Shown in pieces: positions 52,461 to 61,760 of a DNA stretch of 64,000 bases. The notes beneath the pieces are model-generated. The model searched no databases and was not told the DNA's origin. It saw nothing but the letters and a program-made list of their open reading frames with translations. A program made the translations under genes and the position numbers. Numbering within the stretch: position 1 is the stretch's first letter; each line of letters starts with the position of its first letter. Location of the stretch: the NCBI RefSeq assembly GCF_040450955.1, contig NZ_CP144373.1:1344486-1408485 (forward strand). Reading direction: 5' to 3'. Origin of the DNA: Thermodesulfovibrio sp. 3907-1M (GTDB lineage: Bacteria > Nitrospirota > Thermodesulfovibrionia > Thermodesulfovibrionales > Thermodesulfovibrionaceae).

Positions 52461-54474
52461 TTGGATAGGCAGAATAAAAAAACCTGTTTTTATTGAAACG
52501 ATTTTATGGTTTTGTATGATGTTATGTATTTTTTTAGGATTTGGTTTTACAGTGGCCTTTGCCTCTGAACCTGTGGTCATTACTGCAGATGGTGAATATG
52601 TTATGGGTAATGGGGAGACAATGGAGGTGGCAGAGGAAAGAGCGAAAAAGGCAGCGATACAGAAAGCGGCAGAGCAGGCGGGTGCATATGTAAAAAGCTA
52701 TACAAAGGTTAAGAATCTTGCCCTTGAAAGCGATGTTATTGAGGTCATTGCCAATCACTCAATGAAAGTAGAAGTCATTGAAAAGAAAAAGTCAGTGCTC
52801 GGTGATGTGGATGCAATAAGGTTTTATGTGAAGATAAAAGCAACCATGACCCAGGAAGAGATAGAGGCAAATCTTAAAAAAGTAAGAGAAGACCAGAGCA
52901 TCGTAGAAGCTTATAACAGGCTTAAAGCAGAGTTTGAAAAACAGGATAAGGAAATGGCAAAACTTAAACGACAGCTTGAATTTGCAACAGCTGGAGATAA
53001 ACAAAAAATAGCTAAACTCATCTCCGAAGAGGAAAAAAAATACAAGGCAAACCTCTGGCTTGAAAGGGCTCAGGAAGTTTGGGATACCGATGAAAAGTTA
53101 AAAGCCTATGAAAAAGCCTTAGAATTCAATCCAGATTTGCCTCAGGCTTACCTTGGTATTGCAAAAGCCATGATAGATAAACACATAGGCGAACCATCCA
53201 GTGACAAAGAGAGAGAAGATAAACTTGATGCTTTAAGAGATGCTGTAGAAAGTATAAACAGAGCAATAGCGCTTGATGAAAACTATGCAGATGCTTATGC
53301 CCTTCGGGCAGATACACTTCACAAAATAAAATGGATGGAGAATCAGGATGAAAATAAAAAGGACTACGATGAGAGGATATTAAAAGATATAAGCAGGGCA
53401 TTGGCGTTAAACGCCTCGAATAAAGGTGATTTGTATTATCTTAGGGCTTCAATATATCTGGAGGAACTACATGATGCTGAATTAGAACAGGCTAAAACAG
53501 ACCAGTATAACTACGAAGTAATAGAAGATTACCTCAATAAAGCATTAAAAGAGATAGACATGGCTGTTTCTCTTTGTAAAGAAGAAGACTTAGCCTGTCT
53601 TGCTGAAAATTATAGAAAGAAAGCATCTGCATATAGTGTAGCAAGGGCTTATTATATAAGGCGTGGTAATAAAAAAAGAGAAAAAGTATTTGAAGATTTA
53701 AGAAATAAATTTATCGCCAAGGCAGAAGAAGTAGAAAAAAGGGAAGAGGCTAAATTAGATGAAACAATATCTAAAGAAGAGGCGTTATTCTCTCAATATG
53801 TCAAATCAGAATATGGCAAAATTGAATACTACCTATTTGGGGGAGGTTGGGAAGAGAGGGTAGCGGGTGTTTCCTTCAAAGAGATGAGGCAAAAAAGCGA
53901 GGATGAACGGGAGAAAAAAGGTAAAGAACTAATCTCAAAACTTGAAAAGAAGATTTCTTCAGGAACTGCATCTGCAGAAGAGTATCTTTTTATGTCTTAT
54001 AGAGTAGAGCCTCCCTTAAAGGAGGAATATTTCAAAAAAGGTATATCTCTTCTGGAAAAAAGAAATCCTCAAGGGATTGATTTACTTTTGCTTGTGTATC
54101 TTTATCTTTCCCATGGAGGAAATTATGATGTTCAACTAAGTTATTTAAGCAAAGCGAAAAAAATTGTGGATAAAAATCTTTCACAGGCACAAAAGGCATT
54201 GAGCATAAATGAAGTTATTTCTTTGTCATCAGAGATGGAAAAGGCAAAAAGTGACACAGATAGAGCTGATGTTACCAAAAAACTTGCTAAACTCAACAAA
54301 GAACAGGCAGAAGCCTTTTATTGGTTTGCTTTTGCAGCACAGATTTCAAATCAGAAAGCTGAGATTTATGAGAGGCTGGATTTGCCCCAAAAGGCAAGGG
54401 AAGAATATCTCTATTTATGCAATACTTTCAAAGACGACAGGGCTTGTAAAAATGCAGAAAGATTAAAAAAATAA
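52447..54474 (+). CDS. exported protein with LPP20/FlgT-like and TPR parts
   Basis: 675 residues from ATG 52447 (GGGAGGG upstream). A late signal peptide or anchor (about 19-42) precedes an LPP20/FlgT-N-like module at about 45-140: AEERAKKAAIQKAAEQAGAY, then VIANHSMKVEVI and IRFYVKIKATMT. A coiled coil follows (150-210), then TPR-like helices (215-470 and 560-670). The first module closely resembles that of the 60870 protein. Role unknown; likely periplasmic scaffold. Confidence 0.85.
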   Translation: MNLNDWIGRIKKPVFIETILWFCMMLCIFLGFGFTVAFASEPVVITADGEYVMGNGETMEVAEERAKKAAIQKAAEQAGAYVKSYTKVKNLALESDVIEVIANHSMKVEVIEKKKSVLGDVDAIRFYVKIKATMTQEEIEANLKKVREDQSIVEAYNRLKAEFEKQDKEMAKLKRQLEFATAGDKQKIAKLISEEEKKYKANLWLERAQEVWDTDEKLKAYEKALEFNPDLPQAYLGIAKAMIDKHIGEPSSDKEREDKLDALRDAVESINRAIALDENYADAYALRADTLHKIKWMENQDENKKDYDERILKDISRALALNASNKGDLYYLRASIYLEELHDAELEQAKTDQYNYEVIEDYLNKALKEIDMAVSLCKEEDLACLAENYRKKASAYSVARAYYIRRGNKKREKVFEDLRNKFIAKAEEVEKREEAKLDETISKEEALFSQYVKSEYGKIEYYLFGGGWEERVAGVSFKEMRQKSEDEREKKGKELISKLEKKISSGTASAEEYLFMSYRVEPPLKEEYFKKGISLLEKRNPQGIDLLLLVYLYLSHGGNYDVQLSYLSKAKKIVDKNLSQAQKALSINEVISLSSEMEKAKSDTDRADVTKKLAKLNKEQAEAFYWFAFAAQISNQKAEIYERLDLPQKAREEYLYLCNTFKDDRACKNAERLKK

Positions 54475-54485
54475 AGGAGAAAACA

Positions 54486-55514
54486 ATGAATAAAAAATTA
54501 ATTGCAACTATATTTTTTCTGCTGATTTTATCTCCCTCTTTATTATTTGCAGACAAAGGACATTTCTGGTGGGATGATGCAAGTTTGAGTGAGGATTCTC
54601 AGAAGGCAATCATATTTCACAACAAAGAAGAAGAGGTGCTTATTCTCGGGACAGAACTTAAAGCAGACAAGGAAACAGGGGTTTTAGAATTTATTCCCTT
54701 TCCTTCAGAACCAGCGGTAAGCCTTGCTAAGGGGAATCCATTTGAAGCGATAAATAAGCTTTTGAGAATTAAAAGGATAGAGTTTGAAGGACCAATTACA
54801 AAAGGTGGTGCGGGGACTGAGCCTGTTGAGATAAGATTAAGCCAGAAGATAGGGCTTCATGATGTAACAGTGATAAAGATAAATGATATAAATGGTTTTA
54901 ATAACTGGGTCATTGATTTTCTTGATAAAAAAGGAATTAAAAAGATTGAGCTCAAAGCCCTTAAGAATTTTTCAGCTATTGCAGAGGATTATATAAAAAG
55001 AGGCATTCAATACTTTGTCTTTGACTATGTTGAAGTAAAGAAGACACCGAGGTTTATAGAGCCATTAATCTACAGGTTTAAAACAGACAAACTATATTAT
55101 CCATTGAAGACTTCAAACATAATAGGCGGATTTGGAAGAATTGAGCTTGTGCTCATACTTCCAGGAAGTCTTGGAATAAATGAAAATGAGCGAATAAAGA
55201 TAATTGAAGCATTCCCAGAAAAACGCAGACCTGAATTAAGCACCACATCAAAGGTTTATCTGAAGGAACTCAAGCCCATTTATGAAAAGGCAGATGAGAT
55301 TTTCACAGAAAAAAGCAAAATCTATCTTCAGATGCTTCGTTATGAAGGAGCTTATAAGTTCAGAGATGATTTGAACATTGATATATCAAATATTGCACCT
55401 TATGCAAGGAAGGTAGAAAGAGGTTGGGGATATGAACCGAACTTTCTTGATGATTTTACACTTGATGAGCTTAATGATTATTTTGAAGCCCATCCAGAGC
55501 TAAGAAAGAAATAA
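54486..55514 (+). CDS. exported DUF2330-like protein
   Basis: 342 residues, signal peptide 1-22 (LLFA). The start of the mature part (SQKAIIFHNKEEEVLILGTE, later LEFIPFPSEPAVSL) resembles the DUF2330 group of exported proteins, though the call is from memory of the pattern. Two repeats of an alpha-beta unit follow. The C terminus is acidic and helical. AAAGGAGA precedes the ATG. Function unknown. Confidence 0.75.
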   Translation: MNKKLIATIFFLLILSPSLLFADKGHFWWDDASLSEDSQKAIIFHNKEEEVLILGTELKADKETGVLEFIPFPSEPAVSLAKGNPFEAINKLLRIKRIEFEGPITKGGAGTEPVEIRLSQKIGLHDVTVIKINDINGFNNWVIDFLDKKGIKKIELKALKNFSAIAEDYIKRGIQYFVFDYVEVKKTPRFIEPLIYRFKTDKLYYPLKTSNIIGGFGRIELVLILPGSLGINENERIKIIEAFPEKRRPELSTTSKVYLKELKPIYEKADEIFTEKSKIYLQMLRYEGAYKFRDDLNIDISNIAPYARKVERGWGYEPNFLDDFTLDELNDYFEAHPELRKK

Positions 55515-55532
55515 ATTTGACGGAGGTGTATT

Positions 55533-55784
55533 ATGAGAAAGTTATTAGCCTTTATGTTAGTAGTGAGTTTTTTTCTTGCAAATCAGGTATTTGCACGCTC
55601 TGCTTTTGAAGAAGCTGTGGATACGGCAATTGAAAGCAAAAAGGCAGAACAGGAAAACAGAAGAAGTAGCTTCCCAGGTCCAGCACAGCCCCAGCAGGAA
55701 AGGGAAAATTTTTTAAAAGATATTAACGAGAAAATCCCAACTCCTACTCCAAAGATAGAAAAGGAAGGGGGTTCAGAAAGGTAA
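55533..55784 (+). CDS. small exported Pro/Gln/Glu-rich protein
   Basis: 83 residues with a clear signal peptide (1-22, ending VFA) and CGGAGG ribosome site. The mature 60 residues are charged with proline-rich patches (PGPAQPQQ, PTPTP) and probably disordered. No family was recognised. It lies between two other exported-protein genes and is probably expressed with them. Confidence 0.7.
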   Translation: MRKLLAFMLVVSFFLANQVFARSAFEEAVDTAIESKKAEQENRRSSFPGPAQPQQERENFLKDINEKIPTPTPKIEKEGGSER

Positions 55785-55804
55785 AGTATAGAGTGTAAAT
55801 AAAG

Positions 55805-55810
55805 TATAAT
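55805..55810 (+). promoter_or_regulatory. possible -10 box before the Cys-rich gene
   Basis: Perfect TATAAT 35 bases before the ATG at 55845, in a 60-base gap. No fitting -35 box was found (TAAAGT at 17 bases). It may allow separate expression of the small Cys-rich protein. Confidence 0.3.
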
Positions 55811-55844
55811 CTGCATATTAAATTAAAACAAAAGGAGGTATATC

Positions 55845-56117
55845 ATGAGAAAGTTACAAAAACTTTTAATTGTGATAGTTTTGCTTCTGTGCAGCATGGT
55901 TAATCTGTATGCTGGAGAGGATAAAGCCATAAAGCAATCAGTCCAAAACATTTATTCAGAAAGGTTTGACTATACTAATGAAATGAAAGATAACTTACTA
56001 TGCTGGAATTGCAGACCCGACAATTTCTGCAGAAATGCAATGACCTGTTGTAATTGTGAATGTGAAGATAAATCTTGTTATGATGAAGTAAGATGTTGTA
56101 AATGTAAAGAGAAGTAA
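55845..56117 (+). CDS. small secreted protein with 11 cysteines
   Basis: 90 residues. Signal peptide 1-23 (NLYA), then a mature chain of about 67 residues with 11 Cys packed in the last 40 (LLCWNC, then NFC, TCCNCEC, KSCYDEVRCCKC). The odd number and CC pairs suggest a disulphide-knit or metal-binding fold with one free Cys. AAAGGAGG is 8 bases upstream. No family was recognised. Confidence 0.75.
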   Translation: MRKLQKLLIVIVLLLCSMVNLYAGEDKAIKQSVQNIYSERFDYTNEMKDNLLCWNCRPDNFCRNAMTCCNCECEDKSCYDEVRCCKCKEK

Positions 56118-56133
56118 AAGGTGAGGATAAGTC

Positions 56134-58053
56134 ATGAAAAAGATTTTTATATCCATTTTTTTTCTTCTCATCACCTCCATCTATGCGAAGGCGGAGATTG
56201 AAAAATACAGCTGTGTAGAAGTTAAAACAGACCTTGCAGGAAACAAAGTCCAATACGGCATAAACAAAGAAAACTATGCTGAGTTTGAGATTAAAGATTG
56301 TGTTTTGGAAAACTTAAAAATCCATGTAAAAAATAGAAGTATAATTTACAAACAATCACGAAGAATTATTGAAGACGGAAGGATAGAGAAAAATGACCTT
56401 TTTGCGATTGAATGTTCTCAACCTTTTCCTGAAGATGCTGATTTAACAGATTACGAAGGGATAAATTTTAACTTCTATCGCGGGAAAATCACTCCATTGA
56501 TAAATCCTGAATATCCTCTTTATCCAACCTTAAAACAAACTGCAGAAAAGCTGAATCTTGAGACTCCGCATAGAACCTTTATTACATTCAGCGGGCTTGG
56601 AGGGGCTTCTCATGAATTTTTCTGTTATATTGACAAAAAACCTTCAACAAAGCCTTTGCAGGATAAATGCCTGTATACTTTTGATGAAGTTCTCGATATA
56701 CACGAAAAGAATAAAAATACGGTGGCAATTGAAAACCTTGCAGAAAAGTATTTAAAGAGACTTGATTATGAAAAGGCAGAAAAGGCATACAAAAAGGCAG
56801 TGGAACTTTCTGATAAGAAAGACCTTGCACAACTTTTAAATTTCTATCTTGCCGCCAAGCAATACAATAAGGCAAAAGAAATCCTGCTAAAGGAGATTGA
56901 AAATTCACCGTATGACCCTTTATCATACATCTCTCTGGCAAATATCTATCTTTATGAGAGAGAATTAGATAAGGCAGAATATCTTGTTCAAAAAGCCCTA
57001 AATCTAAGATTTGACAATGGTCTTTACAAAGCCTATGGGATTTTAGGTGAGGTATATGTTGCAGAGAGAAATTATAACGATGCAGTTACCTCCTTTGAAA
57101 AGGCGATAAAGTTTCTAAAAGAGGAATGTGAGAGTGAAGGTTTATTAAATAAGTTCTTTTACAGGGGGGATGTTCCTCCTGTTGACTGCGAATATAAAAT
57201 TCTACCATACCAGCTAAAGATAATCCATGCACTTATTGAGCTTGAAGACCTTGACAGGGCAGAAAAACTGTTGAATGGAATGATTGCTAAAAATCCCAAT
57301 GAGCCGAGCATATACGGACATTTTGCCTATCTATACGCAAGCAAGGGAAACTTCAACAAAGCCTTAAAAATGGCTGACAAGGCAGTTTCATTGCTAAAAT
57401 CGAGAGGTATAGGTGTAAACATTGTTAAGGGCGAGATTTATCCTCAGATTTTCTCTGTTAGAAAAAATAGCCCTGCTGAAAGGGGAGGTTTAAAGAAGGG
57501 AGATAAAATTATAAATATTGATGGAAAGGATTTAAGGCTTTTTAGAGAAAAAGGCGACATTGTTAAGATGCTTGTTGAATATATAAACAAAAATGATAAA
57601 ATCAGATTAACAATCCACTCTGAAAACTCTACTGAATTAAAAAATGTAGAACTTATCCCACAGGAATTATTACAATCCAGTGCCTCACAGGTTCTGGCAC
57701 TGAAGGCACTTATTTTACGATCAAAAGGAGATTACAGGGAATTTGAGGAGTTATCATTAAGGGCAGAGGAATTAAACCCTGAAGACAGATTGACCCTTAC
57801 TGCTTTAGCCCTCGTCATGGCTCATAAAAAGAGATACAACGAGGCATTTGAGATTATGGAAAAATTAGAAAAAGGAGGTTCAGATAGCCTTACATTGCTC
57901 ATAAAACCTCTCATTTATGCAAAATCAGGGCAGATTGATAAGGCAAAGGAACTTTATCAAGAAATTCATGAGGAACTGATAAAAACAAAAAATGCTCTTT
58001 ATAAGAATTTCCTTGCAGAGTTAAAAAAGGCGTTGAAAAAAGATATAAAATAA
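56134..58053 (+). CDS. exported TPR-PDZ protein
   Basis: 639 residues, signal peptide 1-19 (IYAKA). Residues 25-170 form a domain with two Cys pairs. TPR repeats run about 190-430 (YEKAEKAYKKAVELS and so on). A PDZ domain lies at about 430-510 (FSVRKNSPAERGGLKKGDKI, then INIDGKDL). More TPR-like helices follow to the end. PDZ domains bind C-terminal tails, often of proteolysis substrates or secreted proteins. It is next to the secreted caspase, so it may serve as its scaffold; that is inference. Confidence 0.87.
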   Translation: MKKIFISIFFLLITSIYAKAEIEKYSCVEVKTDLAGNKVQYGINKENYAEFEIKDCVLENLKIHVKNRSIIYKQSRRIIEDGRIEKNDLFAIECSQPFPEDADLTDYEGINFNFYRGKITPLINPEYPLYPTLKQTAEKLNLETPHRTFITFSGLGGASHEFFCYIDKKPSTKPLQDKCLYTFDEVLDIHEKNKNTVAIENLAEKYLKRLDYEKAEKAYKKAVELSDKKDLAQLLNFYLAAKQYNKAKEILLKEIENSPYDPLSYISLANIYLYERELDKAEYLVQKALNLRFDNGLYKAYGILGEVYVAERNYNDAVTSFEKAIKFLKEECESEGLLNKFFYRGDVPPVDCEYKILPYQLKIIHALIELEDLDRAEKLLNGMIAKNPNEPSIYGHFAYLYASKGNFNKALKMADKAVSLLKSRGIGVNIVKGEIYPQIFSVRKNSPAERGGLKKGDKIINIDGKDLRLFREKGDIVKMLVEYINKNDKIRLTIHSENSTELKNVELIPQELLQSSASQVLALKALILRSKGDYREFEELSLRAEELNPEDRLTLTALALVMAHKKRYNEAFEIMEKLEKGGSDSLTLLIKPLIYAKSGQIDKAKELYQEIHEELIKTKNALYKNFLAELKKALKKDIK

Positions 58054-58078
58054 TTTGAAAAGTTAGCTGGAGATACAT

Positions 58079-60754
58079 ATGATTAGCAGAAAGGTTCTTT
58101 TATTTTTAGTTTGCTTGAATATATTTTGTGCGATTAGCATAAACCCCTCATATGCCGCTGAAAAGCCAGAGATTTTTGTGCAGTTGGGGCACTTGCAACC
58201 GGTTGCTATTCTTAATTTTTCTCAAGATGGTAGATATGTATTATCAGGTGATCAGACAGGAGTTAATATTTTAAAAATATGGAGTATAGAAACGGGTAAG
58301 TTGTTTAAAACATTTCAGTTCCCTCAAGGAATCAGTGACATGCCCACCGCAGCAATTTTATTACCAGATGCAAAGTCGCTTCTGGCTGTTTTTGTAGACA
58401 AAATTATACTTTTTGAAATACAAACTAACCAAGCTATAAAGATATTTAAATCGGAGATAACTGCTGATGAAATAGCCATTTATCCTAACAGTAAATATGC
58501 ATTATTGTCATCCAAATTCCATAGGATGATTGCGCTTATAGATTTGGAGACAGGAGAATTATTATATAAGATATTACCCTCATGGATAGTGCCGATTAGT
58601 ATCTCTAGTGACCTAAAAAATGCAGCAATAATTAACTATGATCCTTACAAAGGGCTTGATATTACTCTTACTCTTATAGATATAAAAACAGGTAAAACAT
58701 TATGGAATTATGAATTGTCCGACACCCCTACATCTACCATAATTTCGTCAGAACTTAAAATTGTTTTGACAACAACAGAAAATAATTTTCTCCATATAAT
58801 AGATTTGAAAACTGGCAAAAGAATTCAACTATATAAGATATCTGATCACAGTAAACTTATAAATGCTTATGGCAGATATGCATTAATAAAAACACCAAAT
58901 TCAATAGAACTTTTGGATATTCGATCTGGGAGTCAATTAAGAAAAATAAATTCCAATGAAGAAATTAATTCTATTTCTCCTGATGGTAAATATTTTATAA
59001 CTTCAGCAAATAATGTTTATTCCTCAGATAATTTAGAAAAAAAATTACAACTTCAAGGGCAGAAGTTTACCAAAGCTACATTTTATAAAGATTATCTTCT
59101 TACTGGTGATGAAGAAGGCAATATTATTCTTTGGGATATTTTTTCAGGTAAAGAAGTCAGAAAATTTAGTCCACTACACGCCAGACAACAATATGTAGTA
59201 AAAAAATTTGAAAAATATTTGGTAGCAGTTGCAAGTAAAAAATGGGTTATCTGGGATATTTATAATGGTTCACTTATTACTATGACAGAGTTTACAGACT
59301 TTATACGCCCGTATGTACCCAAAGATGCTTATAATAATGAAGGTCTAATAGTAGTGAGTGGAGAAGCAACATCTTTAAATAGTATATTTAAGGCAACAGT
59401 GGATGATGCCACAGGCATATTATCCCTTCGCGATGCCAAAACTAATAGTGAACTTGCCAAATTCATCCTGTTTACTGACGGTGAATGGATAGTTATTACT
59501 CCTGAAGGCTATTACAATGCCTCTCCCAACGGTGATAAGCATCTTAATGTCCGCATTGGCAACAATGTCTATGGCATTGAAAACTACCGTGAGACATTTT
59601 ATCGTCCTGACCTTGTAAAGCTTGCGCTATCAGGAGGCTCGTTAAAGGACTTTAAGACATTGGCTGATGTAAAACAGCCTCCTGTGGTAGAGATAATTGA
59701 TACTCCATCAACCACAGAGAAGGATGAGATAAGGGTTACCGTGAGGCTTACAGATGCTGGTGGTGGCATTGGGGATGTGAGGCTATATCTTAATGAGACA
59801 GCAGTGTTAGTTGACAGTGCAAGGGGGATAAAGATTACGCCAAAGCCCGGGGAGAAGGCGATTTATAAGACCTACATAGTAAAGCTCCTTAATGGTGAAA
59901 ACATTATCAAGGCAGTTGCCTTTAATGGAGACAACACCATGCAGAGTAACCCTGCGGTGCATAAGGTAGTTGCCACACTTTCAATCAGAAAGCCCTCTAT
60001 GTATGCAGTTGTCATAGGCATTAATGAATACAAAAACCCGAAGCTTCAGCTCAGATACGCAGTGGCGGATGCAAAGCTTTTTGCTGAGTCATTAAAACAG
60101 GTTGCCAAACCTTTATTTGAAAAGGTAGAGGTCAAACTTCTTGCAACAAAAGAGGAGACCACAAAGGAAAATATCAAAAAGACTCTTGAAGGTATGAAGA
60201 CAGTAAACCCTGAAGATGTATTTGTCTTTTATGTGGCAAGCCACGGCACAGTGGATGAGGGAGAGTATTTTCTTATCACCTCAAATGTTGGTTCTTTAAG
60301 TACATTCAGGCTCAAGGAGGATGCCCTTACACAGACAGAGCTGAAAGAGCTCATAGCCAATGTGCCATCAACAAAGAAGCTCATAGTCATAGACACCTGC
60401 AATGCCGGGAAACTCGGTGAGGCGCTTCAGATGGCGATGCTTACAAGGGGAATGAGTGAGGAGACAGCAATGAAGATACTCAGTCGTGCTGTGGGCTCAA
60501 CGATACTCAGTGCATCAACATCTTTGCAGGAAGCGATGGAAGGCTATCAGGGGCACGGGCTCTTTACCTATGTACTTACAGAAGGATTGAAGGGTAAGGC
60601 AGACACAGACAGGGATGGGTTTATCAGGACCCTTGAGATAGCAAGCTATGTGGACAGTGAGGTGCCAGCACTGGCAGAGAAGGTCTTCAAGCGTGCCCAG
60701 TATCCAACAGCCACACCAAGCGGACAGGCATTCCCCATATGCAAGGTGAGGTGA
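58079..60754 (+). CDS. secreted WD40-caspase (peptidase C14 family)
   Basis: 891 residues. Signal peptide 1-26 (SYA). Residues about 30-440 form a beta-propeller with WD40-like blades (ILKIWSIETGK, YLLTGDEEGN, then IILWDIFSGKEV). A beta-sandwich part (about 535-630) leads to a caspase-like domain at about 640-880 with His722 (VASHGTVD) and Cys774 (VIDTCNAG), both intact. Layout matches bacterial caspase homologues, but an N-terminal export signal is unusual. Base composition jumps near 59400: a sample before is about 27% GC (58861-58920) and after about 52% (60481-60540). Confidence 0.93.
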   Translation: MISRKVLLFLVCLNIFCAISINPSYAAEKPEIFVQLGHLQPVAILNFSQDGRYVLSGDQTGVNILKIWSIETGKLFKTFQFPQGISDMPTAAILLPDAKSLLAVFVDKIILFEIQTNQAIKIFKSEITADEIAIYPNSKYALLSSKFHRMIALIDLETGELLYKILPSWIVPISISSDLKNAAIINYDPYKGLDITLTLIDIKTGKTLWNYELSDTPTSTIISSELKIVLTTTENNFLHIIDLKTGKRIQLYKISDHSKLINAYGRYALIKTPNSIELLDIRSGSQLRKINSNEEINSISPDGKYFITSANNVYSSDNLEKKLQLQGQKFTKATFYKDYLLTGDEEGNIILWDIFSGKEVRKFSPLHARQQYVVKKFEKYLVAVASKKWVIWDIYNGSLITMTEFTDFIRPYVPKDAYNNEGLIVVSGEATSLNSIFKATVDDATGILSLRDAKTNSELAKFILFTDGEWIVITPEGYYNASPNGDKHLNVRIGNNVYGIENYRETFYRPDLVKLALSGGSLKDFKTLADVKQPPVVEIIDTPSTTEKDEIRVTVRLTDAGGGIGDVRLYLNETAVLVDSARGIKITPKPGEKAIYKTYIVKLLNGENIIKAVAFNGDNTMQSNPAVHKVVATLSIRKPSMYAVVIGINEYKNPKLQLRYAVADAKLFAESLKQVAKPLFEKVEVKLLATKEETTKENIKKTLEGMKTVNPEDVFVFYVASHGTVDEGEYFLITSNVGSLSTFRLKEDALTQTELKELIANVPSTKKLIVIDTCNAGKLGEALQMAMLTRGMSEETAMKILSRAVGSTILSASTSLQEAMEGYQGHGLFTYVLTEGLKGKADTDRDGFIRTLEIASYVDSEVPALAEKVFKRAQYPTATPSGQAFPICKVR

Positions 60755-60800
60755 TTCAAGATTCAAAATTCAAAGTTTAAAGTTCAAAAAGATTCAAAAG
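60755..60800 (+). repeat. short tandem ATTCAAA-type repeat
   Basis: Right after the caspase stop codon, a heptamer close to ATTCAAA recurs about six times with small changes. It is AT-rich, low in complexity and non-coding. It separates the long secreted operon from the promoter at 60812. Confidence 0.7.
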
Positions 60801-60811
60801 TGAAAATTACC

Positions 60812-60840
60812 TTGAAAACTTCTTAATAAGAGCTTATAAT
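60812..60840 (+). promoter_or_regulatory. strong sigma-70-type promoter of the DUF4384/mini-protein pair
   Basis: TTGAAA (60812-60817), exactly 17 bases, TATAAT (60835-60840). Predicted start near 60847, 23 bases before the ATG at 60870, which has GAAGGAGG 6 bases upstream. Confidence 0.8.
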
Positions 60841-60869
60841 TTGATTAGCCAAAGAAGAAGGAGGTTACA

Positions 60870-61715
60870 ATGAGGATTAAACTCTTTATAGTAATAATAC
60901 TGCCAGTTCTTTTTACTTCATATCTTTACGGAGCTCAGTCCACAATTACAGAATCAGAAGGTTATGCCTGTATGAGTGAGGACAGGACAAAACGCCAGAC
61001 AGAGGAGACTGCCCTTCAGGATGCAAAGAGAAAGGCAATTGAGCAGGTATCAACATACATTCAAGTAGAAACACAGGTTAAGGATTTTGAACTTCAGAAT
61101 GACATTATTAAAGCCTATGCAAATGCAAAGGTAAGGGTGATTGATTCTCAGGCAAAATGGGACACTGGACCACCAAAGGTAGGAGACTGTTACAGAATTA
61201 AAATTAAGGCAGAGGTGATCCCTGATGAAGAGGCTATGAAGAGACTCTCTCAGGCAAAGGAACTTGATGACCCTTCTGCTCCACTTAAAGTTCAGCTCTG
61301 GACAGATAAAAAGGAGTATCACGCTGGTGAGAGAATTAAAATTTTCCTCAGAGGTAACAAGCCCTTTTATGCAAGAGTTGTTTACAGACAAGCAGATGGA
61401 AGCCTTGTTCAGATTCTTCCAAATCCTTACAGAAAAGACAACTACTTTCAAGGAGGAGTTGTTTATGAGATTCCTTCAGGTCCTGACAGGTTTGAACTTG
61501 AGGTGACACCACCCTTTGGAGAGGAAAGCATCATTGTTTATGCCAGCACAGGTGAGCTGGGGACAGTTGATCTTGAACCAGCTGGAGGGGTTTATAAGAT
61601 ACGAACAAAGCTTGATGAAATTGCTGATAAAACAAGAGGAGTCCAGATTATTGAGAAAGGACAGAGCAAAGCAACAGAGTTTTTTGAGATAAAACTTAAT
61701 GTTCAGACAAAATAG
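60870..61715 (+). CDS. exported DUF4384-type protein with LPP20/FlgT-like N terminus
   Basis: 281 residues, signal peptide 1-21 (YGA). Residues about 25-130 are an LPP20/FlgT-N-like module (EETALQDAKRKAIEQVSTYI, then YANAKVRVIDS and YRIKIKAEVIPDEEA) like that of the 52447 protein. Residues about 140-235 fit DUF4384 (KVQLWTDKKEYHAGERIKIF, then ILPNPYRKDNYF), a domain often found near caspase-type proteases. It has its own strong promoter. Likely periplasmic; exact function unknown. Confidence 0.87.
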   Translation: MRIKLFIVIILPVLFTSYLYGAQSTITESEGYACMSEDRTKRQTEETALQDAKRKAIEQVSTYIQVETQVKDFELQNDIIKAYANAKVRVIDSQAKWDTGPPKVGDCYRIKIKAEVIPDEEAMKRLSQAKELDDPSAPLKVQLWTDKKEYHAGERIKIFLRGNKPFYARVVYRQADGSLVQILPNPYRKDNYFQGGVVYEIPSGPDRFELEVTPPFGEESIIVYASTGELGTVDLEPAGGVYKIRTKLDEIADKTRGVQIIEKGQSKATEFFEIKLNVQTK

Positions 61716-61717
61716 TG

Positions 61718-61733
61718 AGCTCCTTGAGGAGCT
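61718..61733 (+). terminator. short hairpin after the DUF4384 gene
   Basis: AGCTCC, loop TTGA, GGAGCT: a perfect 6-bp stem in the 45-base gap before the mini-protein gene, followed by an AT-rich stretch without a T-run. More likely an mRNA-processing or attenuation hairpin than a full terminator. Confidence 0.35.
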
Positions 61734-61760
61734 TAAATTAAAAACAGAGGAGGTTAGAAA

